Source: an uncultured Blastocatellia bacterium
GTDB lineage: Bacteria; Acidobacteriota; Blastocatellia; Pyrinomonadales; Pyrinomonadaceae
Length of the DNA stretch: 54,599 nt
Direction of reading: 5' to 3'
Assembly (NCBI GenBank): GCA_946480785.1
Contig: CAMLLD010000042.1
Span: forward strand, 1-54,599
Positions 25,798 to 35,784 of the stretch are shown one piece after another. The translations under genes were made by a program, and so were the position numbers. Below the pieces are notes generated by a model that saw only the letters and a list, made by a program, of their open reading frames with translations, was not told where the DNA came from and searched no databases. Each line of letters opens with the position of its first letter. The first letter of the stretch is position 1.

Positions 25798-27105
25798 TTA
25801 ACCTCCCGTGTCCTCTGCCTCAACTTTTGTCTTGCGACGTGTCGCTTTCAGCTTGCGTCCCAATGACCATTTCAAACTTGGGGGCGTTACGAGTGTAGTG
25901 ATGATAACCATGATCACGACCGCGCCGAAAGTAGACGGACTGATCACCGGCTCATTCACTCCCGCGGGAGACGGCAACATCAGCGTCGCGCCGATCCCCG
26001 CGAAGATCAAACCCACTTCACCGCGCGGGATCATTCCCAAACCAACCGCGAGCCGGTTGACGCCACGATCTAAAACAGCGAGACCGCAAACCTGTTTGCC
26101 GAGGATCGCCGCGATCGTCAGCATCGCCGCAAATCCGAGAATGTCCAGACGCGCAAACAGCCGCAGATCGACTTTCAATCCCATCAACACGAAAAAGATC
26201 GGCACGAGCACCGTGCTGACCGGCTGCAACAGGTCGTGCAGATCGCGCTCGGTGCGTCCGCCCTTTGGCCGGTAGTGAACTTCGTCGAGCACGAGCCCGG
26301 CCGCAAACGCGCCCACGATCGGCGCGAGTCCGACTTTATTCGCGGCCCACGCGAGAATCAGACACGCCGAAATCGCGAACGTCAGCAACACGCCGCGCGT
26401 CTCGAGCCGGCCCGCGCCGCGCAGCAACCGCGGCATTAGCAAGTAGCCAATCACGATCGCGCCGACCAAAAACACCAACGACTTCAGCGAGATCAACGCC
26501 ACGTCCATTACCGACAGCACGCCGCCCGTAGACGCCGCGCGAATCGCGCCACTCACAATCGCGAGTACCAGCAATCCGAGCACGTCGTCGATCACAGCGG
26601 CGCCGAGAATTATTCGCGCTTCGCGTGTCGCCAGTTTGCCGAGATCCTGGAAAACTCGCGCCGTGATGCCGACGCTCGTTGCGCACAGCGTCGCGCCGAT
26701 GAAGATGTGGACCAACTGCGGCTCGTCGGGAATGAAGTAAGCCGACACCGCCCAACCGAGAAAGAACGGGGCGATGACACCTACAATGGCCACGAGCAAC
26801 GACGACCAGCCGACCTCCATCATCTTTTTCAGATCAGATTCGAGACCGACTTCAAACAGCAGGATAATCACGCCGAGTTCGGCGAGTGCCGCAATCGTTC
26901 CGTTGGTCTTGAGTGGCTCGGCACGTGTGAAGCCGAAGAGGACAAGGCTGCCCAGAACGATACCAGCGAACAGTTCGCCCAAAACCCCGGGTTGTTTGAG
27001 CCGTTCGAAGACTTCGCCGCCGATTTTGGCGCAGACCAGCATCACCGCCACGCCAATCAGGACGGTCGGGTCTAAGTCATGCGGGGCGGCTGGTTCGATA
27101 GCCAT
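25798..27105 (-). CDS. CPA2-family cation/proton antiporter
   Basis: Inner-membrane Na+(K+)/H+ exchanger of 435 residues with about 12-13 hydrophobic segments. The start region has the family N-terminus (VLIGVAVMLVCAKIGGEVFERLKQPGVLGEL). The paired acidic residues of the ion site are in AAVIDDVLGLLVLAI, and the half-helix segment RGEVGLIFAGIG occurs near the C-terminus. It lacks a C-terminal RCK/TrkA domain, so it is the short NapA-like form. It precedes the small basic ORF and is divergent from the metallophosphoesterase gene. Confidence 0.92.
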   Translation of the reverse strand: MAIEPAAPHDLDPTVLIGVAVMLVCAKIGGEVFERLKQPGVLGELFAGIVLGSLVLFGFTRAEPLKTNGTIAALAELGVIILLFEVGLESDLKKMMEVGWSSLLVAIVGVIAPFFLGWAVSAYFIPDEPQLVHIFIGATLCATSVGITARVFQDLGKLATREARIILGAAVIDDVLGLLVLAIVSGAIRAASTGGVLSVMDVALISLKSLVFLVGAIVIGYLLMPRLLRGAGRLETRGVLLTFAISACLILAWAANKVGLAPIVGAFAAGLVLDEVHYRPKGGRTERDLHDLLQPVSTVLVPIFFVLMGLKVDLRLFARLDILGFAAMLTIAAILGKQVCGLAVLDRGVNRLAVGLGMIPRGEVGLIFAGIGATLMLPSPAGVNEPVISPSTFGAVVIMVIITTLVTPPSLKWSLGRKLKATRRKTKVEAEDTGG

Positions 27106-27175
27106 CTTTTTCCGGGGTCGACCGATTATGTCACAAGCCAGAGTAGCTCACTGAAAATGTATTTCCATTCTCAGT

Positions 27176-27204
27176 TTGCATTCAGGCGAGACACGTCGCA
27201 TAAT
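27176..27204 (+). promoter_or_regulatory. Candidate promoter of the metallophosphoesterase-pgsA pair
   Basis: TTGCAT at 27176-27181 and CATAAT at 27199-27204 with an optimal 17-bp spacer, about 49 bp before the ATG at 27253. It lies in the divergent gap with the antiporter gene. Sequence-only prediction. Confidence 0.5.
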
Positions 27205-27252
27205 GCGCCCCACTAACGACGCCCCGGGCGTCCAAAAGCCCCAGACAAAAAG

Positions 27253-28116
27253 ATGGCGACTCCTATCAGATGGACCCAGCGCGGACGTGTCACGCCTTAT
27301 GGTGACCCCAAGCGGACTGACACTCCGTTACGTTCCCTGGCTCTGAGTCTGACCCACGTCGCCCGCGCCGCGCTCAGTGAGCCGTACATGCTCACCATCG
27401 AGCACAAGCGAATTCAGCTCAATCGACTGCCGAAAGCATTCGACGGCTTCCGCGTCGTCCAGCTTTCCGACGTTCATCACGGCCCGTTTTCTGACCGCGA
27501 ACAGATCGAACGAGCAGTCGAGACGGCGAATCGCCTTCAGCCGGACATCATCGCGCTGACCGGTGACTACATTTCCAAAGAGCGTCATTACGCCGCGCCT
27601 TGCGCCGAGATGATGGGCAAATTAAAGGCGCGTTTTGGCGTTTACGCCGTGCTTGGCAATCACGACCACTGGACCGACGCGGCTTTGATTACCGACCTTT
27701 TCCGCGCCGAAGGAATCACCGTGCTGATCAACGAAGGCATGCGCTTCGAAAAAGACGGCTCGGCTTTCTGGCTGGCTGGTGTGGACGATTCGATGGTCGG
27801 TCTGGAAGACGTTTCACTCGCCCTCGCCGGTGCGCGCGATGACGAGATGAAGCTGCTTTTGGCCCATAATCCGATTGTTTTGCGACGCGCTGTTCGCGCT
27901 TCGATCGATCTCGTCCTAAGCGGTCACACGCACGGCGGCCAGGTCGCCATTCGCGGCGAACGCGCCACCGCGCGGCCGCGCAAACGTTTGCTCAAAGGAC
28001 TCTGGCGTCAGGGAAACACGCAGATTTACGTTAACCGCGGCTTGGGAACAGTCGTGCTGCCCATCCGCTACGGTTGCCCTCCTGAAATCTCTTTACTGGA
28101 ATTGCGAAGTAAATAA
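27253..28116 (+). CDS. Metallophosphoesterase (YkuE/YaeI-like)
   Basis: Calcineurin-like metal-dependent phosphoesterase. The motifs are in order: LSDVHHGPF (two metal ligands), LTGDY, GNHDHW, LLAHNP and SGHTHGGQ. These make a full binuclear site. A C-terminal segment GTVVLPIRYGCPPEISLLEL is typical of the YkuE/YaeI group, whose members act on UDP-diacylglucosamine or related phosphodiesters; the actual substrate is not readable. About 65 N-terminal residues precede the core, without a clear signal peptide. pgsA starts 11 bp downstream, so both may serve phospholipid metabolism. Confidence 0.92.
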   Translation: MATPIRWTQRGRVTPYGDPKRTDTPLRSLALSLTHVARAALSEPYMLTIEHKRIQLNRLPKAFDGFRVVQLSDVHHGPFSDREQIERAVETANRLQPDIIALTGDYISKERHYAAPCAEMMGKLKARFGVYAVLGNHDHWTDAALITDLFRAEGITVLINEGMRFEKDGSAFWLAGVDDSMVGLEDVSLALAGARDDEMKLLLAHNPIVLRRAVRASIDLVLSGHTHGGQVAIRGERATARPRKRLLKGLWRQGNTQIYVNRGLGTVVLPIRYGCPPEISLLELRSK

Positions 28117-28127
28117 CTGCTGCTAAC

Positions 28128-28745
28128 GTGTCATCTCGGATTGTTACCGTCCCGAACCTGCTCACTGTGTTTCGGATGGTTTTGATCCCGGTCTTCGTCT
28201 CTCTCCTCTTCTATCAGAAGTTCGTCTACGCCCTGTGCATCTTCGTTCTGGCCGGTATCACTGACGGTCTCGACGGCCTGCTCGCGCGCCGCTTCGACCA
28301 AAAGTCACAACTCGGGACGATCCTCGACCCGATCGCCGACAAGCTGATGCTCGTCACCTCGTTCGTCGTCCTATCGATGCGCGCCGTCTTCCCGCATCCG
28401 GTGCCGTCGCATCTGCCGGTGCCGTTCTGGGTGACGGTGGCCGTAATCAGCCGCGACGTCTTCATCCTCGTCGGCGCGGCGGCCATCAACATCGTCACCG
28501 GCTTTCGTCGTTTTCGGCCGTCGCTACTGGGCAAAATCAACACGACCGTCCAGATCGTCGCCATCGCCGCCATCATCTTCGCCGCCAGCGTCCCTTACGG
28601 CACCGGCTATTACCTACCCACCATCTACACCACAGTCTTCGCCCTGGCCGTACTCTCCGGCGCTCACTACGTCTTCTTCGTCTCCAAACTCGTCAACGAA
28701 GACCGCCGCGAAGACCGTCGCGCGGAGGGAAACACACTCAATTAA
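28128..28745 (+). CDS. pgsA: CDP-diacylglycerol-glycerol-3-phosphate 3-phosphatidyltransferase
   Basis: Integral membrane enzyme that makes phosphatidylglycerol-phosphate. The CDP-alcohol phosphotransferase signature is complete: DGLDGLLAR...GTILDPIADK at about residues 46-72 (D-x2-D-G-x2-A-R-x8-G-x3-D-x3-D). Several hydrophobic helices follow, and the C-terminus is charged (NEDRREDRRAEGN). GTG start at 28128, 11 bp after the metallophosphoesterase stop. At 205 residues it is a typical length. Confidence 0.93.
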   Translation: MSSRIVTVPNLLTVFRMVLIPVFVSLLFYQKFVYALCIFVLAGITDGLDGLLARRFDQKSQLGTILDPIADKLMLVTSFVVLSMRAVFPHPVPSHLPVPFWVTVAVISRDVFILVGAAAINIVTGFRRFRPSLLGKINTTVQIVAIAAIIFAASVPYGTGYYLPTIYTTVFALAVLSGAHYVFFVSKLVNEDRREDRRAEGNTLN

Positions 28746-28746
28746 A

Positions 28747-28776
28747 GTTGACAACGATACACTCAAGCTTTATATT
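28747..28776 (+). promoter_or_regulatory. dnaK promoter with HAIR-like HspR operator
   Basis: A near-consensus sigma-70 promoter: TTGACA (28748-28753), exactly 17 bp, TATATT (28771-28776), 35 bp before the dnaK ATG. Overlaid on it, 28747-28767 resembles the HspR-associated inverted repeat (consensus CTTGAGT-N7-ACTCAAG): the right half ACTCAAG is perfect, the spacer is 7 bp, and the left half GTTGACA keeps TTGA. Since hspR is the third gene of this operon, autoregulation by HspR is the natural reading. Confidence 0.75.
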
Positions 28777-28810
28777 GTGCAGGCGTTCAACTCGAGGAGA
28801 CTAAATAAAG

Positions 28811-30736
28811 ATGAGCAAGATTATTGGAATTGACCTTGGAACAACCAACTCAGTGGTTGCGGTGATGGAAGGCGGCGAGCCGACCGTGATTACCAACTCC
28901 GAAGGTGGCCGCACCACACCATCCGTGGTCGCCTTCACCAAAGACGGGAGCCGCCTTGTTGGCCAGGTGGCCAAGCGGCAGGCGGTAACCAATCCGGAAA
29001 ATACCGTTTACTCGATTAAGCGGTTCATGGGACGCCGGTACAACGAAGTTACCGAAGAGATCAAGCAGGTCCCATACAAAGTTCAGGGCGCGGGCAATGG
29101 CGACGTGCGAATCAGCGCGGGGGGCAAGGAGTGGAGCCCGCCGGAGATCTCGGCGATCATTCTGCAAAAAATGAAGCAGTCGGCTGAAGACTATCTCGGT
29201 CAGAAAGTCGACAAGGCTGTGATCACGGTGCCGGCTTACTTCAACGACTCGCAACGTCAGGCCACCAAAGACGCCGGCCGGATCGCCGGTCTCGAAGTGA
29301 TGCGTATCGTCAACGAGCCGACGGCGGCGGCGCTCGCCTACGGTCTCGACAAAAAGAAAGACGAGACGATCGCGGTATTCGACTTCGGCGGCGGCACGTT
29401 TGACATTTCGATCCTCGAAGTGGGCGAAGGCGTGGTCGAAGTGAAGTCGACCAACGGCGACACGCACCTCGGCGGTGACGACATCGACGAGCGGCTGATC
29501 GAGTGGATCATCGAAGAGTTCAAGAAAGACCAGGGCATCGATCTTTCGAACGACAAAATGGCGTTGCAGCGTCTGAAAGAAGCCGCTGAAAAAGCCAAGA
29601 TCGAGCTTTCGAGCACGATGGAGACGGAAATCAATCTGCCGTTCGTGACGGCCGATCAGTCCGGCCCGAAACACCTCGCGATGAAACTGACGCGCTCGCG
29701 GTTCGAGCAGCTCGTCGATCCGATTCTGTCGCGGCTGCGTAATCCGGTCGAAACGGCGTTGAAGGACGCCGGCCTCGATGCGAAGAAGATCGACGAAGTG
29801 GTGCTGGTCGGTGGTTCGACGCGCATTCCGAAGGTCCAGGAAATCGTGAAAGACATGTTTGGCAAGGAGCCAAACAAGAGCGTGAACCCGGACGAAGTGG
29901 TCGCGATCGGCGCGGCCGTGCAGGCCGGCGTCTTGTCGGGTGAGAAGACTGACATCCTGTTGCTCGACGTCACTCCGCTGAGTCTCGGTATCGAAACTCT
30001 CGGCGGCGTGTTCACGAAGTTGATCGAGCGCAACACGACGATCCCGACGCGGAAGTCGGAGATCTTCTCGACTGCTTCCGACAACCAGACGTCAGTGGAA
30101 GTTCACGTGCTGCAAGGCGAGCGACCGATGGCGGGCGACAATCGCACGCTCGGTAAGTTTCACCTCGTCGGTATTCCACCGGCGCCGCGCGGTATGCCGC
30201 AGGTTGAAGTCGCTTTCGACATCGACGCCAACGGTATCGTGAACGTGTCTGCGAAAGACATGGGCACGGGCCGCGAGCAGAAGATAACGATCACGGCTTC
30301 GTCGGGCTTGTCGAAGGAAGAGATCGACAAGATGATGAAGGACGCGGAGTCGCACTCTGCCGACGACGCTCGCAAGCGCGAAGAGATCGAAGCGCGCAAC
30401 CGCCTCGATGGTCTCGTCTATCAGATGGAGAAGACGCTCTCCGAGAACCGCGAGAAAGTCGGCGCAGTGGCGGGCGATGTTGAATCGGCGATCGCGGAAG
30501 CGAAGAAGGCGTTGGCCGAAGGCGGCGTCGAACGACTCAACGAGGCGTTCAATCAACTGCAATCCGCTTCGCATAAGCTGGCGGAAGCGTTGTATCAGCA
30601 AGCGCCGCAACCGGGAGCGGAAGCGGCCGGCGGTGGCGAACAGGCTTCGGCAGCCGGTGCGTCGTCTTCCTCGGGCACTGCCGGTGACGACAACGTGATC
30701 GACGCCGAGTATGTTGACGTGGATGAGAATAAGTAA
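28811..30736 (+). CDS. dnaK: Chaperone DnaK (Hsp70)
   Basis: ATP-dependent Hsp70 chaperone. The N-terminal phosphate loop [10 protein letters not shown], the segment [30 protein letters not shown] and [14 protein letters not shown] mark the ATPase domain. The substrate-binding domain includes [14 protein letters not shown] and [18 protein letters not shown]. The C-terminus is an Ala/Gly/Ser-rich linker ending [15 protein letters not shown]. At 641 residues it is normal length. GAGGAGA precedes the ATG. It is the first gene of a dnaK-dnaJ-hspR operon; grpE, often between dnaK and dnaJ, is absent here. Confidence 0.98.
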   Translation: MSKIIGIDLGTTNSVVAVMEGGEPTVITNSEGGRTTPSVVAFTKDGSRLVGQVAKRQAVTNPENTVYSIKRFMGRRYNEVTEEIKQVPYKVQGAGNGDVRISAGGKEWSPPEISAIILQKMKQSAEDYLGQKVDKAVITVPAYFNDSQRQATKDAGRIAGLEVMRIVNEPTAAALAYGLDKKKDETIAVFDFGGGTFDISILEVGEGVVEVKSTNGDTHLGGDDIDERLIEWIIEEFKKDQGIDLSNDKMALQRLKEAAEKAKIELSSTMETEINLPFVTADQSGPKHLAMKLTRSRFEQLVDPILSRLRNPVETALKDAGLDAKKIDEVVLVGGSTRIPKVQEIVKDMFGKEPNKSVNPDEVVAIGAAVQAGVLSGEKTDILLLDVTPLSLGIETLGGVFTKLIERNTTIPTRKSEIFSTASDNQTSVEVHVLQGERPMAGDNRTLGKFHLVGIPPAPRGMPQVEVAFDIDANGIVNVSAKDMGTGREQKITITASSGLSKEEIDKMMKDAESHSADDARKREEIEARNRLDGLVYQMEKTLSENREKVGAVAGDVESAIAEAKKALAEGGVERLNEAFNQLQSASHKLAEALYQQAPQPGAEAAGGGEQASAAGASSSSGTAGDDNVIDAEYVDVDENK

Positions 30737-30769
30737 CGCTGAACTGTTCCAAGGTCGGTTGATGATGAG

Positions 30770-30797
30770 AAGGCGGAGACGATAGACTCCGCCTTTT
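30770..30797 (+). terminator. Hairpin between dnaK and dnaJ (weak terminator or mRNA-processing stem)
   Basis: A perfect 9-bp stem AAGGCGGAG (30770-30778) pairs with CTCCGCCTT (30787-30795) over an 8-nt loop, followed by only two further T. It lies 34 bp after dnaK and 16 bp before dnaJ. The short T-tract suggests partial termination or 3'-end protection, which would make dnaK more abundant than dnaJ and hspR. Confidence 0.6.
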
Positions 30798-30812
30798 CGT
30801 CAAGACAAGCAA

Positions 30813-31982
30813 ATGGCAAAGCAAGACTATTACGAGATCCTGGGCGTCAAGCGCGACGCGAAGCCGGAAGAGATCAAGAAGGCTTATCGGCGGCTCGCGC
30901 GCAAGTATCATCCGGACGTGAACCCCGGCGACAAATCCGCCGAGGAACGTTTCAAGCTCATGTCCGAAGCGCACGACGTGCTTTCCGATCCGAAGAAGCG
31001 CTCCGTTTACGATCGCTTCGGCCAGTATTCGGAAAACCTTGCTGATGCAGCGGCGCGTGGCGCTGGACCATCGAGCGGCGGCCGCACCGCGTCAGGCTTT
31101 GACTTCACGGGTTTCGATTGGGGCAGCGGGTCAACTTCAAGCAGCAGCGGCGGATCGGGAACGAGCTTCAAAGACATCTTCGCGGATCTGTTCGGCGGCG
31201 GCTCGGCGAAGGAGAAAGAACCACCGCGGCCGCAACCACAACGCGGCGCAGACATCGAGATGCCTTTGAGCGTCACGTTTGAAGAAGCAATCAAAGGACT
31301 GACTACCAATCTCACCGTGAATCGTTCCGAGCAGTGTTCGCGTTGCAACGGCGCGGGCGACATCGGTGGACCAGTGGTTGTTTGTTCGACGTGCAAAGGA
31401 ACGGGCCAGGTGCAGCGCGCCGGAGGGCGTTTGCGTTTCGCGCAGGAGTGTCAGGACTGCGGCGGTACGGGCCGGCGCCGTGCCCCGTGTTCGCTTTGTA
31501 ACGGCAAAGGTGTGACGCCGAAAACTGAGACTGTGAAGGTTCGCATACCGGCTGGTGTCGAGACTGGCTCGCGGGTCCGCATTCCCGGGAAGGGCCACGG
31601 CGGACGTTTGGGCGCTCCCGCGGGAGATCTGCATATCATCACGAACGTTGGCGAACACAAATACTTCACGCGCAAGGGTGACAATATTTATGTGACGGTG
31701 CCGATCACGGTGCCGGAAGCAGCTCTCGGCGCGAAGATCGAAGTGCCGACTGTTGAGGGGAAGTCGCAGTTGCGCATTCCGCCGGGCACGCAGTCGGGGC
31801 AGAAGTTTCGTTTGCGCGATCGCGGCGCGCCCTCGTTGCGCAATCCCGGTGCGAAGGGGCATCAGTTTGTCGAAGTGCAAGTGACGCTGCCGAAAGTGAT
31901 TTCGGAAGAGACGAAGGAATTGCTGCGAGAGTATTCGAAGTTGAATTCGGCGAACCCACGGGTTGAGATGGGGCTCGAGTAA
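30813..31982 (+). CDS. dnaJ: Chaperone DnaJ (Hsp40)
   Basis: Co-chaperone that stimulates DnaK ATPase. A J domain (residues 1-70) contains the HPD motif in [11 protein letters not shown] Gly/Ser-rich linker (80-130) is followed by the zinc region with four CxxCxGxG-type repeats: [24 protein letters not shown] and CSLCNGKG. The C-terminal substrate domains follow ([19 protein letters not shown]...). At 389 residues it is a complete type I DnaJ. It starts 76 bp after dnaK and is followed 6 bp later by hspR. Confidence 0.97.
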   Translation: MAKQDYYEILGVKRDAKPEEIKKAYRRLARKYHPDVNPGDKSAEERFKLMSEAHDVLSDPKKRSVYDRFGQYSENLADAAARGAGPSSGGRTASGFDFTGFDWGSGSTSSSSGGSGTSFKDIFADLFGGGSAKEKEPPRPQPQRGADIEMPLSVTFEEAIKGLTTNLTVNRSEQCSRCNGAGDIGGPVVVCSTCKGTGQVQRAGGRLRFAQECQDCGGTGRRRAPCSLCNGKGVTPKTETVKVRIPAGVETGSRVRIPGKGHGGRLGAPAGDLHIITNVGEHKYFTRKGDNIYVTVPITVPEAALGAKIEVPTVEGKSQLRIPPGTQSGQKFRLRDRGAPSLRNPGAKGHQFVEVQVTLPKVISEETKELLREYSKLNSANPRVEMGLE

Positions 31983-31988
31983 ACGCTT

Positions 31989-32381
31989 ATGACTCGCAAA
32001 CCAAAAACCTACACGATTAGCGCGGTGGCGGACCAGTATGGGATTCATCCGCAGACGCTGCGGCTATACGAGCGTGAGGGATTGTTGAAGCCGTCACGTT
32101 CGGAAGGCAACACGCGTCTTTACACGGACATGGATCTGGAGCGGTTGGAGTTGATCTTGTCTTTGACGCGCGACCTCGGCGTGAATCTCGCGGGCGTGGA
32201 GATCATTTTGAACATGCGCGAGAAGATGGACGCGATGCAGCACGAGTTTGAGCGCTTCTTCAATTACCTGCAGACGCACGCGGAAGAGCTGACCAACTTC
32301 GACCCCGCGCCTGAGGACTCTGATGCGTTGGTTCCGATGACGCGGGTTGCTGCGTTACGGCGTCGCTCGTCTTCGCACTGA
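31989..32381 (+). CDS. hspR: MerR-type heat-shock repressor HspR
   Basis: DNA-binding repressor of the MerR family. The winged-helix part at residues 7-75 reads YTISAVADQYGIHPQTLRLYEREGLL...RLYTDMDLERLELILSL. This is followed by a short coiled-coil region (NMREKMDAMQHEFERF), with no metal-binding cysteines. Its place as third gene of dnaK-dnaJ-hspR matches the actinobacterial arrangement in which HspR binds HAIR operators with DnaK as co-repressor. A HAIR-like site overlaps the promoter upstream of dnaK. At 130 residues it has the usual size. Confidence 0.9.
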   Translation: MTRKPKTYTISAVADQYGIHPQTLRLYEREGLLKPSRSEGNTRLYTDMDLERLELILSLTRDLGVNLAGVEIILNMREKMDAMQHEFERFFNYLQTHAEELTNFDPAPEDSDALVPMTRVAALRRRSSSH

Positions 32382-32461
32382 AAAGTAATCTGTGTTGATT
32401 TGTGGTTGAGTAACTGGTAAAGTCCCGCGCGTTTTCCTCACAACGACTCAGGAGTTTACAA

Positions 32462-35400
32462 ATGACCTCACGTCTCACGCTGCTCACGCTCGTTCTCTTT
32501 CTTTTCAACCTTCAATACGTTCACGCACAAGACCTCGATACAGTTTCGCTTTCAGGCCGCGTCATGGACCAGAACGGCGCGCTCATCCCAGGCGCCGAAG
32601 TAGAAGCGACACTTTCGAAAATGCGGCTGACACGCAAAACGATGACGGATGCGCAAGGCCGTTATCGTTTGATTCAACTCGAACCCGGCAACTACCTAAT
32701 CCGTATCGCCGCTCACGGCTTTGCCACGCAACAGATCGAAAACGTCGCGACAGTTTCCGGTCAGAGTTTGCAACTCGACGCGACGCTGATCCCGTCAACA
32801 GTCGTCGTCGAGCCGATCGTAATCACAAGCGCCGAGACGCCGGCGATCGACACAAAGCGCACCGTCACAGGCGCAACGCTCAACCTCGCAGAAACAAGAT
32901 CACTGCCGCTCGTGACGCGTTCAGTTCTCGATCTCGTGTTCACGCTTCCCGGCGTCACCGAAGAACCGCTCTCGACGCGCGACCTTGCCGAAGATCGCAA
33001 CACCAACCCAGCGAACACTCCCGAAGAAGCGGGCGTCTTTTCACTCGCCGGCGCGCCCGCGTATTCAAACAACCTGACGATCGACGGCCTCGACAACAAC
33101 GACGATCGCGCCGCACGCGAGCGCTTCCAACCCTCGCTCGAAGCGATCGCCGAAGTACAGGTGATCACAAACCAGTTTGCAGCGGAGTACGGTCGCGCCT
33201 CGGGCGGCCGCGTCAACCTGCGCACACGCAGCGGTTCGGATCGTTTTCACACGAGCGCGTTCTATTTCTTTCGTGATGAGGCGCTCGACGCGAACACGTT
33301 TCACAACAACTCGCTCGGGTTGTCGCGTTTGCCGTTGCAGGAACACGTCGCGGGCTTTACTGTGAGTGGGCCAATCTTTCGAGGAGCGCCTCGTGAAGCA
33401 TCTTCAGCGCGTAATCAGAAGAACACTGTGTTCTTCGTTTCTTACGAGCGCAATCACACGCTCGACAGCGCGCTCATCGACACCCTGGTTCCCGTCAAGC
33501 AAAACGAGCGTTATCCGCTCGCCGCTCCGACAGGCCTGGACCAACCGCGTATTGAGGATGTCGAGCCACCAGCGGCGGCGACAGAAATCGCGCCGTTCGT
33601 CGCATCACTCAGCACGCCACTCAAAAACACGAGCATCACCGCGCGTGTGGACCATCAGTTCAGCGACACGCACAACGCATCCTTCGTTTACCAAAGCGGG
33701 CGGCTCATCAATCTGCGGCAGTTCGGCGGCGGCAACCGTTTGGCTGATGCGATACAAGCGCGGAACCGCAGCTCCGATGCGCTCTCTTTCTCCGACAACC
33801 TCGTACTCAGCGCCAGCGTCGTCAATCAACTCCGATTTCAGTACTCACGCCTCGCGCCTTCATTCAAAACCCGTCAAGCCAGCAACCCGGTCGTCCTGAT
33901 CACGCTGAACGATCCGCTCACCAAAGAAGATCCTGAGCGACGCACCGGAACGCTCATCGCCGGATCGTCGACACTCGGCGGCAGCGATCGACAAGAACAA
34001 CGCGCGCAACTTCAACAAATCCTTTCTGTCATCCGCGGCAATCATTCACTAAAATTCGGCGTCGATCTCCATCACGTGCGTTCGACGTTCATCGATCTCA
34101 CTGATCTAACCGGCACGTTCAGCTTCGCGAGCGCCGGTGATTTTCTCGCGAACACGCCCAGCCGCTTCCGGCAGAACTTTCAGAGCTCCTCGACACAAAA
34201 GAACAACTACGCCGGCTTCTTCGTGCAGGACGAATGGCAAGCACACGAGCGAGTGCTCGTGAGTTACGGCTTGCGTTACGAGCGCGAAAGCATTCTCCGC
34301 GATCCAAACAACTTCGGGCCTCGCTTATCTATTGCGTATTCGCCCTTCGAATCCGCGAAGCTCGTCCTTCGTTTTGGCGGCGGACTCTTCTTTAACCGTC
34401 CTTTGCTGCGTACCATCGACGACTTCACGCTCGGCCAACAACAACTCTTCTTCGACACGAACGCGTTGCGCGATCCGCTGACGGGCAAACAATTGACCGC
34501 CGAACAGCGACGCGCATTCATTGCGGCCAACATTCGTTTTCCCGAGACATTGCAAGCCGATTCGCCATTGGTCCAGCAGTTCGGCGTTTTGAACCGTAAC
34601 TTCTCGCGCCGTCTCGATCCTTCGTTGAAGATTCCGGAGAGCTACCAGTTCAACGCCGGCGTCGAGCGCGATCTGGGCCACGGTCTCGCCGTCGAAGCAA
34701 ACCTCACGTTTACGCGCGGCATACATCTCTGGCGCGAGTTAAATGTAAACGCTCCCGTGCTGCCCGAGGGCTACAAAAACTTCACCGACTTTCTCGCCTC
34801 GCGAGACTTCGCCAACTTCGCGAATCCGCTCACGGCGGTGCGGCCGCTTTACAACGCTTCAACTGCCGGCGAGCTTGTGCGCTTTAGTCGCAACAGTCTC
34901 AATCCGACGAGTCCGAACACGGTGGTGCGCGTGGTGGAGTTTGGTGTGCCGGTCTCGATCATGAACCTGAGTAGCTCTTCAACCACCATGCTCGACGCAG
35001 CGCTCGCTGCACTAAATCAACTCCGGCCCGATCCGTCGCGCGGCGAACTCGAGCAACTGATCTCTGCGGGTAACAGTTTCTATCGTGCGATGACGTTGGA
35101 GGTTCGGAAGCGAGTCGGTGCGAGCAGGAGATTTTGGGCCTTTGGAAACGGTTTTATGTTCCGGGCTGGTTACACGTTGTCGAGCCTGGTTGATGACGGG
35201 ATCGTCAACACGTCAGACGCGCTCGTGCCGGGAGATTTTCGTGGAGAACGTGCGCGCAGTTTGCTGGATCGACGTCACCGGTTCGTGTTCTCGGGCACAT
35301 TCAACTTGTCGCGATGGTTGGGCGGGTTAGAGTTGTCACCGATCTGGCGCGTGGCCTCGGAAGCGCCATTCAACATCTCTCTCGGTGGTGTCGATCGAAA

Positions 35401-35782
35401 CCTCGATGACGTCAGCAACGATCGGCCGAACTACTCCGGTGATCTGCATCTGCTGCACTGGCGCAAACCCGGCGACTCACTGAACGCCGCCGTGCTCCAG
35501 GCGTTCAGTTCGCCGCTGATCGGACAGTCAGGAAACCTGCCGCGAAACGCCGGTCGTGGCCCCGGGCTGTTCGTGTTCGATCTGAACGCGACGCGCGACT
35601 TTCATATAAGACGAGCAAAACTCAGAGCGTCGCTCGAGTTCGATAACATCCTGAACAAAACAGTCTTCAGCTTTGGATCGGAATTTATAAACTTCAATTC
35701 GGGCTCCAATGATTCGTTTCTGCTGGCCACTCGCACCGGACGCCCCCGACAACTGCGCATCGGCCTACGAGCGGAGTTCTGA
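32462..35782 (+). CDS. Second Oar-like TonB-dependent receptor
   Basis: Outer-membrane receptor/transporter of 1,106 residues; ATG with AGGAG about 8 bp upstream. Signal peptide to VHAQ (residue ~23). Carboxypeptidase-regulatory-like domain at about 28-100 (SGRVMDQNGALIPGAEVEAT...GRYRLIQLEPGNYLIRIAAHGF). Plug domain: NNLTIDGLDNNDDRAARERF, EVQVITNQFAAEYGRASGGRVNL. The barrel ends LRIGLRAEF with the C-terminal Phe needed for insertion. It differs substantially from the receptor at 16.6 kb, so it is not a recent duplicate. A GxxExxY gene starts 2 bp after its stop. Confidence 0.92.
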   Translation: MTSRLTLLTLVLFLFNLQYVHAQDLDTVSLSGRVMDQNGALIPGAEVEATLSKMRLTRKTMTDAQGRYRLIQLEPGNYLIRIAAHGFATQQIENVATVSGQSLQLDATLIPSTVVVEPIVITSAETPAIDTKRTVTGATLNLAETRSLPLVTRSVLDLVFTLPGVTEEPLSTRDLAEDRNTNPANTPEEAGVFSLAGAPAYSNNLTIDGLDNNDDRAARERFQPSLEAIAEVQVITNQFAAEYGRASGGRVNLRTRSGSDRFHTSAFYFFRDEALDANTFHNNSLGLSRLPLQEHVAGFTVSGPIFRGAPREASSARNQKNTVFFVSYERNHTLDSALIDTLVPVKQNERYPLAAPTGLDQPRIEDVEPPAAATEIAPFVASLSTPLKNTSITARVDHQFSDTHNASFVYQSGRLINLRQFGGGNRLADAIQARNRSSDALSFSDNLVLSASVVNQLRFQYSRLAPSFKTRQASNPVVLITLNDPLTKEDPERRTGTLIAGSSTLGGSDRQEQRAQLQQILSVIRGNHSLKFGVDLHHVRSTFIDLTDLTGTFSFASAGDFLANTPSRFRQNFQSSSTQKNNYAGFFVQDEWQAHERVLVSYGLRYERESILRDPNNFGPRLSIAYSPFESAKLVLRFGGGLFFNRPLLRTIDDFTLGQQQLFFDTNALRDPLTGKQLTAEQRRAFIAANIRFPETLQADSPLVQQFGVLNRNFSRRLDPSLKIPESYQFNAGVERDLGHGLAVEANLTFTRGIHLWRELNVNAPVLPEGYKNFTDFLASRDFANFANPLTAVRPLYNASTAGELVRFSRNSLNPTSPNTVVRVVEFGVPVSIMNLSSSSTTMLDAALAALNQLRPDPSRGELEQLISAGNSFYRAMTLEVRKRVGASRRFWAFGNGFMFRAGYTLSSLVDDGIVNTSDALVPGDFRGERARSLLDRRHRFVFSGTFNLSRWLGGLELSPIWRVASEAPFNISLGGVDRNLDDVSNDRPNYSGDLHLLHWRKPGDSLNAAVLQAFSSPLIGQSGNLPRNAGRGPGLFVFDLNATRDFHIRRAKLRASLEFDNILNKTVFSFGSEFINFNSGSNDSFLLATRTGRPRQLRIGLRAEF

Positions 35783-35784
35783 AA

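Noticed and set aside
16640..35782. The two TonB receptors as a recent duplication
   Set aside because: They share domain order but differ in most visible motifs and lengths of segments.
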